A stretch of DNA of 64,000 nucleotides from positions 40,943 through 104,942 of the forward strand of contig JACKPU010000010.1 of the NCBI GenBank assembly GCA_024233285.1, in the 5' to 3' direction. This stretch comes from Opitutaceae bacterium. GTDB lineage: Bacteria; Verrucomicrobiota; Verrucomicrobiia; Opitutales; Opitutaceae. Made by a program: the position numbers and the translations under genes. This document shows positions 17,060 through 27,481 of the stretch, piece after piece (positions within the stretch are counted from its first letter, which is position 1; every line of letters begins with the position of its first letter). The notes under the pieces are model-generated. The model was not told the origin of the DNA. It made no database searches and worked only from the letters and a program-made list of their open reading frames with translations.

Positions 17060-18349
17060 TTAGACCACCGTGCCGGCGGGGATGATGCCGCCCTTGGGCA
17101 CGATGAGCACGCCGTCGCGGATGATCACCGCGCCGTCGGCGTAGCGGCCGTCGAGTTTACCCTCGGCGATGAGCTCGCAGTTGTCGCCGATGCGGGCGTT
17201 CTTGTCGATGATGGCGCCGCGGATTTTGCAGTTATGGCCCACGCCGAGATGCGGGCGGCCCTCCTCGCGGTTTTTGGCCAACTGGTCTTCGGTTTCGTAA
17301 TAATCGGAGCCCATCAAAACGACGTCTTCCAAGACCGTGCCATCGGCCACGTAGGAACGGATGCCGAACACGCAGTGCGTAAGCTTGCAGTTGCTGATGA
17401 TCGAGCCGTCGCCGACGACGATGTTGTCGACATCGCAGCGATTGATTTTGGAGGCCGGCAGGTAGCGATCCTGCGTGTAAACCGGGGCCACCGGATCGAA
17501 GAAGTTGAACGGCGGCAGCGGCTGGGCCAGCGCGAGGTTCGCTTCGAAGAACGCCTTCACCGTGCCGATGTCCTCCCAGTAACCTTCAAAGATGTGGGCG
17601 AAGAGCTTCTTGCGACCGAGCAGGCTCGGGATGACTTCCTTGCCGAAGTCGGTCATCGTGTTGTCCAGCGCTTCGGCCAGCACCTTGCGATTGAACACGT
17701 AGATGCCCATCGAGGCGAGACAGTGCTTTTCGTCGCCGGCTGATTGCAGGCGCTTTTCGAGTTTCTCGCTCAGGGTCAGGCCGGCGATCACCGCCGGATC
17801 CTTCGGCTTTTCCGCAAACTCGGCGATGGAGAGGTCGTCGGAAACTTTCATCAGGCCGAGCCCCTCGACCTTGGAAACCGGCACGGGCAGCGCCGCAATG
17901 GTCACATCCGCACCGCCCTTGAGGTGCGCTTCAATCACCTCGCGGAAATCCATCTTATAGAGTTGGTCGCCCGAGAGGATGAGCACGAGATCGTGATCAT
18001 ACATGCGGAAGTGAATCAGGTTGCGCCGCACGGCATCGGCCGTGCCCTGATACCAATCGGCGCTCTTTTCCGTCTGTTCGGCGGAAAGGATGTCCACGAA
18101 ACCACCGCCAAAGGGATCGAAGTGATAAGTGCCCTGAATGTGACGGTGCAGCGACGCGGTGTTGAACTGCGTCAGCAAGAAGATGCGGTTGATGTCCGAG
18201 TTGATGCAATTGCTGATCGGGATGTCGACGAGGCGGTATTTGCCCGCCAACGGCACGGCCGGTTTGCAACGCTCCATGGTCAAGGGATGCAGGCGGGTGC
18301 CCCGTCCGCCGCCCATGATGACTGCCAGCACCTTCTTTTGAATACTCAT
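17060..18349 (-). CDS. glgC: Glucose-1-phosphate adenylyltransferase
   Basis: A 429-residue ADP-glucose pyrophosphorylase, the controlled first step of glycogen synthesis. The N-terminal nucleotidyltransferase domain shows VIMGGGRGTRLHPLTMERCK, the QGTADAVRRNL substrate loop and LSGDQLYKMDF; the C-terminal half is a left-handed beta helix with VVGDGSIISNCKL and a final KGGIIPAGTVV. The sequence is closer in style to the cyanobacterial/plant type than to E. coli GlgC. It is divergent from the Pel operon with 106 bp or more between, which must hold both promoters. Confidence 0.96.
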   Translation of the reverse strand: MSIQKKVLAVIMGGGRGTRLHPLTMERCKPAVPLAGKYRLVDIPISNCINSDINRIFLLTQFNTASLHRHIQGTYHFDPFGGGFVDILSAEQTEKSADWYQGTADAVRRNLIHFRMYDHDLVLILSGDQLYKMDFREVIEAHLKGGADVTIAALPVPVSKVEGLGLMKVSDDLSIAEFAEKPKDPAVIAGLTLSEKLEKRLQSAGDEKHCLASMGIYVFNRKVLAEALDNTMTDFGKEVIPSLLGRKKLFAHIFEGYWEDIGTVKAFFEANLALAQPLPPFNFFDPVAPVYTQDRYLPASKINRCDVDNIVVGDGSIISNCKLTHCVFGIRSYVADGTVLEDVVLMGSDYYETEDQLAKNREEGRPHLGVGHNCKIRGAIIDKNARIGDNCELIAEGKLDGRYADGAVIIRDGVLIVPKGGIIPAGTVV

Positions 18350-18455
18350 AATTTGATCCGGATGATGGGATTGGGATATTGAAAGTTTTCACTTCCACCG
18401 TTGCATTGATTTGCGGGTGTTGGCGATGAGTATTCGCGACATCGGTCCAAACTTT

Positions 18456-21329
18456 ATGCTTTCAGTCCAAATTTTTCGGGAGTCGGTGAGCTTCAAGCGG
18501 TGGAAGTGGCTGTGGCTTTCACTTGCGCTGGGCGCCGCGATCAGCCGGGCGGAATCCCCGCGCGCGTTTTACGTCGATTATTCATCCGTCATCCCCGACG
18601 AGGCGGCGCGCTTGTATGACACGCTGATCGTGCACCCCGAAGCGCAGATCGACCTGGCCAAGGTTCATCAACAAAACGCCGTTGCCCTCGCCTACCTGAG
18701 CATCGGTGAAGTCGCCGCGGATGCGCACTACCGGGACGAAGTGTTGCAAAAGAAACTCCCGTTCGCCGGCCGCAATCCCATTTGGAATTCCGACCTGATC
18801 GACCTGACGGACAAGCGCTGGCTGGACTACCTCGTCGATACGTTGGCGGCCGACATCGTGCACAAGGGATTCGACGGTTTCTTTCTGGATACCGCCGACT
18901 CGGTGCTGACCGTGGCGCCCGATGATGTGGAGCGCACCGCGGCCCTGCGCGATGCGGTGGTGCGACTCGTGCGCCGTTTGAAAACCCAATTTCCCGACAA
19001 ACAAATCGTCCTCAACCGCGGGTTCTTCGCGCTCGAAGCGGTGAAGTCCAGTCTGAGCGGCGTGCTGGCTGAGTCCCTCTATTCCACTTACGACTTCAAC
19101 ACGGCAACCTATCGCGCGGTTCCCGCCGAGGAAACCGCTTCGCTCTTGCGCGAGCTGCGGCGCGGCGCGGCCAACGGACTCGAAGTTTACGTGATTGATT
19201 ATGTGGCCCCTGACGACCCGACCACGGCTATTCGCACCGCCGAACGAATAGAACAGGCAGGATTCCGCGCATTCGTCAGCACGCCGGATCTGCGCGGACA
19301 TTCCCTCGCGCCGATCCGCACCGTGCCCCGGCGCATCTGTGCATTCTACGGCAACCTCGCCCAGCGGCCGCAGGATCAAATCAACTGGCCGATGGAGTCC
19401 TTTGTCGGCCGCAACCTCCAGACCCAGCTCGAATGGATGGGGTATGAATCGGACTATTTCAAAATCCGCACGCCGGCTGACCTGCCCGCGCTTGACGAAC
19501 ATTACCGCGCCATCGTCCTGCCGAATTTTTGGGAAATCCCCGAGTCGGTGGAGCCGGCCGTGGTGGATTGGCTCATCACGCAAAAGGCGGCGGGGCGAAA
19601 GATCCTGATCTTCGGCACCCTGCCCTTCAACGACGAGTGGGCATTGAAAAAATTCCTCAACGCGTTCGATCTGCGCGGCACGGGCAAAACGATCGGCGAT
19701 GTCGCCGCCGCGGAGCTTGCGCCCCACCAAGCGTTTCACCAAGACGCCGAGGCCACGCCCACCGCCAGCACCACCGGCAATCTGGATTTGCAGGCACCGG
19801 ACAATGCGCAGGTGGCCTTGCAAGTCACCGTGACGAAAGCCGACGGCACGGTCGTCCGGTTTGACGCCGCGTTTGTCTGCGACTGGGGCGGCGCAGTGCT
19901 CAACCCCTACCTGTTCTACAATCGCGCGGACGACATTGATCTGTGGCAGTTCGACTCGTTCGGCTTTCTCGATGCCGCCGTCGGCGCTGTGCCCGCCCCG
20001 ATTCCGGACACGACGACCCGCGACGGGCTGCGCATGCTCATGAGCCACATCGATGGCGATGGATTCGCCAACGTGAGCTGGACGGATTCGAGCAAACGCT
20101 CCGCCGAGGTCGTGCGCGACAGCATCCTCACCCGCTACCCCATGCCCGTGACAGTCTCCGTCATCGAGGCGGAGATTCGCTGCCTCGGCGTCGGCCAGGA
20201 TCCGGCCGACCAGTCGCATTTGGAAAAGATCGCGCGGGAGATTTTTGCCCTGCCCAACGTGCAGCCCGCCTCGCACAGTTTTTCGCATCCCTTCGTCTGG
20301 GTCGACGGCGATCCCAGCGGCATGCGTTATGAATCGCACAATCTCGAGCTCAAGACGCCTTACACGATGAACTACGAGCGCGAGATCGATGGCTCTGTCG
20401 ACTACATCAACCGCCAGCTCGCCGCCCCCGGTCGACCGGTGGAGGTTTTTTTGTGGAGCGGCAACTGCCGGCCCGGCCCCGAAGCCTTGGCCCGGGTTCG
20501 CGAACTCGGCCTCATCAACGTGAACGGTGGCGATACGTTGATCTCCAAGCGATACCCCACCCTGACCAAGGTCGCGCCGCGCACCATGCCGTGGGGGAAC
20601 GAGCTGCAGGTCTTCGCGCCCAACCAAAACGAAAACGTCTACACCAACAACTGGGAGGGGCCGCTTTACGGCACCTTCATTCACGTGATCGATTCGTTCA
20701 AGCGCACGGAGACGCCGCGCCGGCTCAAACCCGTCGACATCTACTATCATTTTTACAGCGCCGACTATCACGCCTCGCTGCGTGCCCTGCACACGATTTA
20801 CGATTGGGCCATGGCGCAGCCGCTCCATTCCGTCACGCTGCGCGACTACGCCCTCATGGCGATTGATGCGCGCAACACCACCATCCATCAAGTCGGTCCG
20901 GAGCATTGGCGGATTCTTACCGGTGGACACCTGCGCACCTTGCGGTTGCCCGCCGAGTCAGCCAACCGGATCGATCTGAACCGTTCCCGCGGCGTCACGG
21001 GTTGGAATCAAACCGGTGACGTCGCTTACGTGCACACCGATGGTTCCGCCGAAATCGAAATCCGCCTCGCGGATCAACCGATTCCAAACCAACCGCGCCT
21101 GCAAAGCTCCACGGCCAACCTCACGTTTGAACGATTCACCCCCGAAGCCCTCGTCTTCAAAACGCGTGATCTGCGCCCGGCCACGGTCATTCTGGCGGGA
21201 CTGCCAGCAGGCATCGAACTCATCGCTCTGATCAACGGACAGACTGAGGCCGTCTCAACCGCCGCAGACGGCACGCTCACGCTGACCCTGCCAGCCGTCG
21301 CCGAAACCCGCCTCGAGCTCCCGCGCTGA
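18456..21329 (+). CDS. pelA: Pel polysaccharide hydrolase/deacetylase PelA
   Basis: A 957-residue periplasmic protein that trims and partly deacetylates Pel. A signal peptide (KRWKWLWLSLALGAAISRA) precedes a TIM-barrel glycoside hydrolase domain (about 30-285; YVDYSSVIPDEAARLYD, GFDGFFLDTADS), a Rossmann-like region (about 290-420) and a deacetylase domain (about 520-800) with LMSHIDGDGFANVSW and the metal-binding SHSFSHPF pair of histidines. Length is close to P. aeruginosa PelA (about 948). The start is uncertain: ATG 18456, ATG 18426 and GTG 18486 are in frame, and the GTG gives the neatest signal peptide. It overlaps pelB (TGATG). Confidence 0.92.
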   Translation: MLSVQIFRESVSFKRWKWLWLSLALGAAISRAESPRAFYVDYSSVIPDEAARLYDTLIVHPEAQIDLAKVHQQNAVALAYLSIGEVAADAHYRDEVLQKKLPFAGRNPIWNSDLIDLTDKRWLDYLVDTLAADIVHKGFDGFFLDTADSVLTVAPDDVERTAALRDAVVRLVRRLKTQFPDKQIVLNRGFFALEAVKSSLSGVLAESLYSTYDFNTATYRAVPAEETASLLRELRRGAANGLEVYVIDYVAPDDPTTAIRTAERIEQAGFRAFVSTPDLRGHSLAPIRTVPRRICAFYGNLAQRPQDQINWPMESFVGRNLQTQLEWMGYESDYFKIRTPADLPALDEHYRAIVLPNFWEIPESVEPAVVDWLITQKAAGRKILIFGTLPFNDEWALKKFLNAFDLRGTGKTIGDVAAAELAPHQAFHQDAEATPTASTTGNLDLQAPDNAQVALQVTVTKADGTVVRFDAAFVCDWGGAVLNPYLFYNRADDIDLWQFDSFGFLDAAVGAVPAPIPDTTTRDGLRMLMSHIDGDGFANVSWTDSSKRSAEVVRDSILTRYPMPVTVSVIEAEIRCLGVGQDPADQSHLEKIAREIFALPNVQPASHSFSHPFVWVDGDPSGMRYESHNLELKTPYTMNYEREIDGSVDYINRQLAAPGRPVEVFLWSGNCRPGPEALARVRELGLINVNGGDTLISKRYPTLTKVAPRTMPWGNELQVFAPNQNENVYTNNWEGPLYGTFIHVIDSFKRTETPRRLKPVDIYYHFYSADYHASLRALHTIYDWAMAQPLHSVTLRDYALMAIDARNTTIHQVGPEHWRILTGGHLRTLRLPAESANRIDLNRSRGVTGWNQTGDVAYVHTDGSAEIEIRLADQPIPNQPRLQSSTANLTFERFTPEALVFKTRDLRPATVILAGLPAGIELIALINGQTEAVSTAADGTLTLTLPAVAETRLELPR

Positions 21330-24300
21330 TGTCGCCGGACAAAGTAAAGTCTCCCGATGCCTTGCCTTGGTGGAAATTGCTCCTCTTGGTGGGCGGTTGT
21401 CTGTTCGGCGTCTGGCTGCTGTTTCCGGAAAACAGCCGCTATATTGAGGATCTCGTCACCGACGGATCGTATGAAGAGGCGATCACGCGGCTGCAAGGGC
21501 TGAGCCCCGCGGAACGCGCCAAGCGACCGGCCTATTTCGCTTCGCTGGAAATCCAAGCCCGCCGCCTGCTCATCCAATCCCAAGGCAGCGCAGTCGACTA
21601 CGAACCGGTTTGGAACGATGCCATCGCCTTGTGGCGCGGGGCGAATTACGATGACGCGATCCTGCCCGAAATGGCGCAGTTGATCCCATTGCTCAGGTCG
21701 CCGGATGCATCGTGGGACCGGTTGCAAAACGCCGCCGGCGATTTGCCCGAAAACACGCTGCGACGTCTGGCCGCGATGTTTTCGACCGCGGCGCTGGCGG
21801 CCAATCAATCCGGCGCCGCGGCCGAACTCTACGCCCGGGCCAAGCCCGACGGCACAAGAACTCCCGCGGAATCCCTGCAACTTTCCAAACTCTGGCATCT
21901 GGCGGGCGATCCGGCCCGCGCCTTGACCGCACTTGGCGAACAGAATGGCATGGGCCTGACCCGCCAGCGCGTTCAACTCCTGCGCGAACTCAATCGCAAT
22001 CAAGAGGCCTTCCGAATTCTCCAGTCCGCGGTCCTGTCCGAAACGACCTATCAAGGCGAAGCCGAACGCGCTGCCGCGCTGCGAGAAATCGGTCTCGCCG
22101 GCGGCATCCCGGCCGCAGCGGTGCCGAGCTATCAAGCCTATGCCGCCACCCGACCTGACGATTTGGATGCGCAGCGCAACCTGCGCGATTTGCTCGCCGC
22201 GGCGAACCTGACCGCCGATGCCCTGCCCATCGCCCGACGCATTGTGGAGCTGTCGCATGACGATCCCGGCGATCTGCGCATCGCGGCCCAATTGCACGAA
22301 TACGCCGGCCATCCCAATCAGGCGTTCGATTATTGGTTGAAGCTGGCCAAGACCGGCGACGGACCGGCACTCGACCGTTTGGTGGCGCTGAACCCGGGCC
22401 TGTATCGGGAATCGGACCTCGCGGTCGCCTATGAAGCCGTGTTGCAGGCCGAGGGCCACGACCAACACCTGCTCGCCGCGGCGCAGTTGGAGAAATATCT
22501 CGGCAACTACGACCAGGCCGCGGAATTCTTCACCCGCTACCTCAACGAAAACCGCGATGATGCCGACACGTGGCGCGACGTTGCCGAGATGCAGCGGGAG
22601 CTGTTTGATTACCGTGAGGCCATCGCGAGCTACCGGCAGATTCTCGCGTTGGCACCCGACGATACCGCGACGGCGGTTCGGCTGATCGATACGTTGGTGC
22701 TGGTCGGCCGGCCGCGCGAAGCGCTGGAACTGGGTCGCTCCCTGGCCAACCGGCAGCCGCCCGATCAGGAAGCGTTGGCCAGCTACTTGAAGATCGCCGG
22801 CTCGCTCGGACTCTACGAGGAAAGCGCCCGTTCGCTGCATCGCTTGTTGCAACTTTCCGCAGACACATCGGCCCACGATTATCAGGCGCTCGCCTACACT
22901 TATTCGCTGGCCAAACGACCCGACGACCAACTTACCGCCCTGCGCGAAGGTCTGAATCGTTTTCCCGAGGATGAGCCGTTGCGCCTGCAACTTGCGCAGA
23001 TTCTCGCCAATCGCGGTCAATACCGTGAAGCCCAATCGGTGCTGTCGTCGCATTCGGGCCTTCATCGCGATCCCGCCGCGGCCATTCTTTACCTCGAATT
23101 GCTCGCAGTTAATCAGGATGCGACCAATCGCGCTCTGTTTCTCAACAAGGCACGCGCGGCCGCCGTGGAGCAAAATCCGCGTTTCAAGTTGTTGCTGGCC
23201 CAAGCGCGCGAGCGCGACGGCGACTATCGGCAGGCGGAGTCGATCTGGCGGGAGCTGATTTCACTGGAGTCCGGCAATGCGGACTATCTGAGCGCACTCG
23301 CCTACAATCTACTTGCCCAAAGCCGGCCGGCTGAGGCCAAGCAGCTCGTCCCGCGCATCCTCGCCGCCGCGACGCCTGAATCTCTGCGACTTGCGGCCGA
23401 TGTGACCTTTGCCACGCGTGACTATACGGAGTCAGAATCGTATCTGCTCCGCTACCTCGCCGAATCCACGAAAGTCGCGCCGAGCGATTGGGGAGCTTTG
23501 GGCGATGTGCGCACCGAGCTCAAGGACACGGACGGAGCGAAGGCAGCCTACACCGTCGCGCTGCAACAACTGCTTGCCCTGGCAGAACCTCGCACCGTCG
23601 AAACCTGGACCGACGAACGCCTGGCCGAGGCGGCGTTACGGCTGCCGTTGGCGGATTCGCGTTACGCCAATTATCTAATGCAACGGCTGGGGCGTGAAGC
23701 CGCCGCCGAGGCGACTTCGCGCGGCGTGCTGGCGCAGGACCCGAACGACCGACCGGCCCTCATCACCTTGGGGTCCATCATGCAGGTCCAGGGCAAAACC
23801 AGTGAAGTCATGCGTTACGCCCGGCGTTTGCTGCAACTCGATGCAAATGATCGCGACGGCCTCTACCTGCTGGCGGCGGGGCAGATACAGGAACGCAACT
23901 TCCGAGCGGCCCAAGCCACACTGTTGACTTTGCGCGATCAGACACCCCCGCAAACGCGCTTTCCGTTTCAAGCCGACCTCGCGTTTGCATCCTATTTGGC
24001 GGGCGATTGGCCGCAGGCGCGTGAGAGCTACCAGGCCTTGTTGCGCGACTATCCGCTCGTTCCGCGCGACCGGCTGGAGATCAAACAGATTCTGCTCAAT
24101 CTGCACCGCGACCATGATCGCCAATTCGATTTCAGCGCTTCCGCCACGTTGCTCTCCCGGTCAGAGGTGCTGCGTCTGGAGGCGCTGCATGCTGCCCATC
24201 TGCTGACACCCCACCTCTGGCTGAAAATCACCGGCCATCGCGACACCGTCACCCTGCGGAGCGCCCCCGGCCTGCGCGCCGGACGTTGGTCCCGCACCGA

Positions 24301-25045
24301 TTACCTGCTGGACTTAACTTACGACAACTGGCGTGGCACACAGCTCAATCTCGTGGCGGGACGGCAGGATGACGGCAACCTCGGCGCGCTCGAAGTGAAA
24401 CATGACTTCTCCAGCGGATGGACCCTTGGCGGACGCATTGATGCCAACGAACGCGCCACCGACAGCCTGCTGCTGGAAGCCATCAACGGTCGGCAGGACA
24501 GTGTCGAAGCCAGCATGCAGGCATCGCTTACCCCTCGGGTCCAGTTCTCCGCCCGCGCCAACATCCGCGATGTCACCGCCCGCGGGGAGGACGTGGGCTC
24601 GGGTCGTGGCGTGGACTTGAATTTGGATTACCTCGTCCGCCCGCAATACGCAGTGATCATCGTCGGCTACCGCGGGTCGCTTGCGCATTTCAGCCCGGGC
24701 ACTGGTTCCTCCGATGTCACCATCCCGATCACGGACCCTGCCGGCGGCCGGCCCGGTCGCGACGCCGTTTTCCGCAACCTGGTCAACCCACGCATCAATC
24801 GGCACGGCCTTGGCTTCTCGATCACGGACGTGGATGAGGACGTCTGGCTGTATCGCCTGAACCTCGGTCTCGACTATGATTTTGAGCTTTCCTCGCTCGG
24901 TTGGAACGCGGGTATGTATTTTGCCTACACGCCGCGGTCATGGTTCGAACTTGCCGGAGATTTGGGCTACTTTTCCAGTGCCACGTCGAGTAATGCCGGA
25001 TCGTCCGCCATGCAGTTCAATCTGTTGTGCCGGCTGTATTACTAG
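21329..25045 (+). CDS. pelB: Pel export outer-membrane protein PelB
   Basis: A 1238-residue protein with one N-terminal membrane helix (WKLLLLVGGCLFGVWLLF), about 850 residues of TPR-like helical repeats (for example YDQAAEFFTRYLNENRDDAD) and a C-terminal beta-barrel from about 930 ending FNLLCRLYY. This is the PelB plan: a periplasmic TPR scaffold that binds PelA fused to the outer-membrane pore for Pel. P. aeruginosa PelB is similar in length. It shares the TGATG overlap with pelA. After its stop come 115 bp with no gene, at the place where pelC would be expected. Confidence 0.9.
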   Translation: MSPDKVKSPDALPWWKLLLLVGGCLFGVWLLFPENSRYIEDLVTDGSYEEAITRLQGLSPAERAKRPAYFASLEIQARRLLIQSQGSAVDYEPVWNDAIALWRGANYDDAILPEMAQLIPLLRSPDASWDRLQNAAGDLPENTLRRLAAMFSTAALAANQSGAAAELYARAKPDGTRTPAESLQLSKLWHLAGDPARALTALGEQNGMGLTRQRVQLLRELNRNQEAFRILQSAVLSETTYQGEAERAAALREIGLAGGIPAAAVPSYQAYAATRPDDLDAQRNLRDLLAAANLTADALPIARRIVELSHDDPGDLRIAAQLHEYAGHPNQAFDYWLKLAKTGDGPALDRLVALNPGLYRESDLAVAYEAVLQAEGHDQHLLAAAQLEKYLGNYDQAAEFFTRYLNENRDDADTWRDVAEMQRELFDYREAIASYRQILALAPDDTATAVRLIDTLVLVGRPREALELGRSLANRQPPDQEALASYLKIAGSLGLYEESARSLHRLLQLSADTSAHDYQALAYTYSLAKRPDDQLTALREGLNRFPEDEPLRLQLAQILANRGQYREAQSVLSSHSGLHRDPAAAILYLELLAVNQDATNRALFLNKARAAAVEQNPRFKLLLAQARERDGDYRQAESIWRELISLESGNADYLSALAYNLLAQSRPAEAKQLVPRILAAATPESLRLAADVTFATRDYTESESYLLRYLAESTKVAPSDWGALGDVRTELKDTDGAKAAYTVALQQLLALAEPRTVETWTDERLAEAALRLPLADSRYANYLMQRLGREAAAEATSRGVLAQDPNDRPALITLGSIMQVQGKTSEVMRYARRLLQLDANDRDGLYLLAAGQIQERNFRAAQATLLTLRDQTPPQTRFPFQADLAFASYLAGDWPQARESYQALLRDYPLVPRDRLEIKQILLNLHRDHDRQFDFSASATLLSRSEVLRLEALHAAHLLTPHLWLKITGHRDTVTLRSAPGLRAGRWSRTDYLLDLTYDNWRGTQLNLVAGRQDDGNLGALEVKHDFSSGWTLGGRIDANERATDSLLLEAINGRQDSVEASMQASLTPRVQFSARANIRDVTARGEDVGSGRGVDLNLDYLVRPQYAVIIVGYRGSLAHFSPGTGSSDVTIPITDPAGGRPGRDAVFRNLVNPRINRHGLGFSITDVDEDVWLYRLNLGLDYDFELSSLGWNAGMYFAYTPRSWFELAGDLGYFSSATSSNAGSSAMQFNLLCRLYY

Positions 25046-25160
25046 GCCTGATCGGATCATTTACTACGTGCCACGACACGAGTCTTGCAGGTCGCCTCAC
25101 CTGCGATAACGCTTTTGCGGTCAAACCTTTCCGCCATCAGCCCTGACGCGCTTCCTGCCC

Positions 25161-26504
25161 ATGCTCAAAACCAAAGTCTTGCAGCCCGGTTCCGTCACCT
25201 TGGACACAGTCGTGCTCGGGTTGCTGTTGGTCGCGCTCAATCTGCTGATCGCGCGGGACGATCCCGGCTGGTTCGGACTGAATCCCACGCCCTATGTGCT
25301 GCTGCCCCTGCTCTTGGGCGCGCGCTACGGCTTCAATGCCGGTTTTTTCGCCGGCATCGCCACCGCGGCCGGAATTGTGCTGGCCCAAACGGCATTTACT
25401 CAAAGCAGCCTGCAGCAGGTCACGTCGCAATCCCTCTACCTGGCGGCCAGCCTCGTCCTGTGCGGTAGCCTCACCGGCGAGCTATTTGCTTGGTTGCATC
25501 GCGACCTGCACCAATCGGATGCCAAGCTCGTTCAGTTGCAGGAATCCGCCGCCCGTCTCGATCACGAAGTGCGCTTTCTGCGCAACCTGAAGGACGACTA
25601 CGACCGGATGCTGGCCGCGAGCGGCGGCGAGTTCAGCACTTTGGAAACCGACCTGCGCCGGCTGCAAACCACGGCCGCCGCCGATCTCCCTGAGACGATG
25701 CTGCACTTGCTGAAGCGGCTCGTGCGGCTGACCGATGCCGCGGTCTACGCCATCGAGCCCGACGGCGCGCCGCTCAAGCGCCTGGCCTTGCTCGGGGATG
25801 ACACCCACCTGCCGGCACAATTGTCAGCCGACAAATCGCCCATCGTCACCAAGGCCCTCGCGCAGAATGCCATGGTCCTGTTGCCCGCATTGTTGAAAGA
25901 GCAATCGGCCATTCCCAATGAACCGGCCCTCATCGCCGCCCCGCTGAAAAACGCCGACGGCAAACCGAGCTGCCTGCTCCTCGTGTCGGGCATTCCTTTT
26001 GTTTCGTTCACGCCGCGCCTGGCCGACATTGTTCTCCTGATCTGCGCCTGGACCGGCGAACTGCTGGATCTGGCCGCCGGAGCCGAGGGCCGCTATCGCG
26101 TGGTCCGTGGTTTGAAAAACATCCGCCTCTACACGGCCGAGCATTTCGCCTATCTCGTCAAACTCACCTTCGACGGCTACAACCGCCACCGTTTATCATC
26201 CACCGTCGTCGTGCTCAGTCTGCCCGCCGGCGACACCGCGACCAAGGAGCGCTTCGAGACCGTGATCCTCGCCAATGTGCGCGAAAGCGATTTTGCGGCC
26301 GAGACGGCCGGCACTGGTCTTGAGTTGTCCTTGCTGATGCCCCTGGTTGGAGAACGCGGGGTGCAGCTCTTCACCGAGCGCTGCCGCAAGGCGTTTGCCG
26401 CCGCCGGCCCATGGCCCGGTGAACTCGTCATCCGCAGTTTGAAGTTTGAAGACTACCCCAGCGCGGAGGCCTTGGCGGCGGCCATGCACGCCCCCCGCCC
26501 ATGA
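25161..26504 (+). CDS. pelD: c-di-GMP receptor PelD of the Pel synthase complex
   Basis: A 447-residue inner-membrane protein. Four membrane helices (about 10-110; LLLVALNLLIARDDPGW, GFNAGFFAGIATAAGIVLA) lead through a coiled coil (about 115-170) to a GAF domain and a degenerate GGDEF domain (about 320-447). The GGDEF signature is lost (LVGERG stands near it), but R374-E-S-D377 matches the RxxD inhibitory-site motif by which P. aeruginosa PelD binds cyclic di-GMP; R409 lies at the spacing of the third binding arginine. So Pel output here is probably switched on by c-di-GMP. It overlaps pelE by ATGA. Confidence 0.9.
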   Translation: MLKTKVLQPGSVTLDTVVLGLLLVALNLLIARDDPGWFGLNPTPYVLLPLLLGARYGFNAGFFAGIATAAGIVLAQTAFTQSSLQQVTSQSLYLAASLVLCGSLTGELFAWLHRDLHQSDAKLVQLQESAARLDHEVRFLRNLKDDYDRMLAASGGEFSTLETDLRRLQTTAAADLPETMLHLLKRLVRLTDAAVYAIEPDGAPLKRLALLGDDTHLPAQLSADKSPIVTKALAQNAMVLLPALLKEQSAIPNEPALIAAPLKNADGKPSCLLLVSGIPFVSFTPRLADIVLLICAWTGELLDLAAGAEGRYRVVRGLKNIRLYTAEHFAYLVKLTFDGYNRHRLSSTVVVLSLPAGDTATKERFETVILANVRESDFAAETAGTGLELSLLMPLVGERGVQLFTERCRKAFAAAGPWPGELVIRSLKFEDYPSAEALAAAMHAPRP

Positions 26505-27481
26505 AACGCCCGGCCCTGATCTGCCTGGTCGGCGGCGCCATCTTCGAAATCGGCGCGGCCTTCGCCCTCTGGTCCGAACAAGCACTGCCGGTCATTCTGC
26601 TGGTCCATCTGTTCGGCTCGGTGTTGTGGGGAGCCGGTATCGCCCGCACCGGAGTTTTGCTATCACGCCGGTCATTCGTCCCGGCCGCCTTCACCTTCAT
26701 TTTGCCGGGGCTCGGGCTGCTCTTCGCGCTCGTCTTCCGCCGCATTGAAGAAACCGCCTTCAAGCCCGCCGATGAAGGCCACTTCATGACTTGGGGCACC
26801 GATGTGGATTTCGAGTCGAGCCTGCCCGAACCCACCACCCTTTCCACCCACTCCATCGTCAAGATTCTGCAAGGGCACAACGTGGGGCTGCGTCGCAGCT
26901 CCGTGCTGGCCCTCCGCGATTTGCCGCCCCACCTGGCCATTCCCTTGTTGCGCAAGGCGCTGCTCGACAGCGACGAACAAGTGCGCATTTACGCCCAGAA
27001 CCTGCTGGCGGAAATTCTCGGCGGATTTGATCTGGGCGTCAAAAAACTCGAACAGGAACTCGCGGACCATCCCGGGGACGTGCAGCGCATGCTGCGGCTG
27101 GCGGAATACTATTATGAAATGGTGTATCTCAACATCGTCAGCGACGACGAGGCCATCGCCCACTATCTGGGCAAGGCGCTCGCCGTGGTCGGGGACGCCT
27201 ATCCGCTGGCACCGCAGCATCGGATTCTGATCACGCATGCCCTGCGCTACAGTTTGCGTCTGGGCGACGTCGGGGCGGCGCAACTCTGGCTGGAGCGCCT
27301 GCAGGGCTTGGGCGCCACGCGTTCCTCCCTGCTGCCTTACGCCATCGAGCTCGCTTTCCTCCAGCGTGATTGGCAGCAACTCCTCTCGCTTTTCGACGAG
27401 TTCAGGAGCAGCCACGGTGCGAATCCGCGGATTGATCGCCTGGCCGACTTCTGGCGCACACCGCCGGCCCACACTGCATGA
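26501..27481 (+). CDS. pelE: Pel synthase accessory membrane protein PelE
   Basis: A 326-residue protein with two N-terminal membrane helices (about 3-22 ALICLVGGAIFEIGAAFALW; and about 60-85 FTFILPGLGLLFALVF) and a cytosolic helical-repeat region (about 110-320) with HEAT- or TPR-like units such as AIPLLRKALLDSDEQVRIYA. In P. aeruginosa PelE scaffolds PelD, PelF and PelG at the inner membrane. Sequence conservation of PelE is generally low, so the call leans on position: it overlaps pelD and pelF by ATGA at both ends. Confidence 0.85.
   Translation: MKRPALICLVGGAIFEIGAAFALWSEQALPVILLVHLFGSVLWGAGIARTGVLLSRRSFVPAAFTFILPGLGLLFALVFRRIEETAFKPADEGHFMTWGTDVDFESSLPEPTTLSTHSIVKILQGHNVGLRRSSVLALRDLPPHLAIPLLRKALLDSDEQVRIYAQNLLAEILGGFDLGVKKLEQELADHPGDVQRMLRLAEYYYEMVYLNIVSDDEAIAHYLGKALAVVGDAYPLAPQHRILITHALRYSLRLGDVGAAQLWLERLQGLGATRSSLLPYAIELAFLQRDWQQLLSLFDEFRSSHGANPRIDRLADFWRTPPAHTA

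Noticed and set aside
18582..20930. Long open frame on the minus strand opposite pelA
   Set aside because: It is the antisense shadow of pelA in high-GC DNA; composition is Arg/His/Gly/Val-biased and shows no motif. The same holds for the long antisense frames opposite pelB, pelG, rpsA, the LptD-like gene and the UAP1-like gene.
25085..25468. Plus-strand frame after pelB as a pelC candidate
   Set aside because: It begins in the gap but mostly overlaps pelD in another frame, has no lipobox or PelC-like sequence, and is Arg-rich like a shadow frame.
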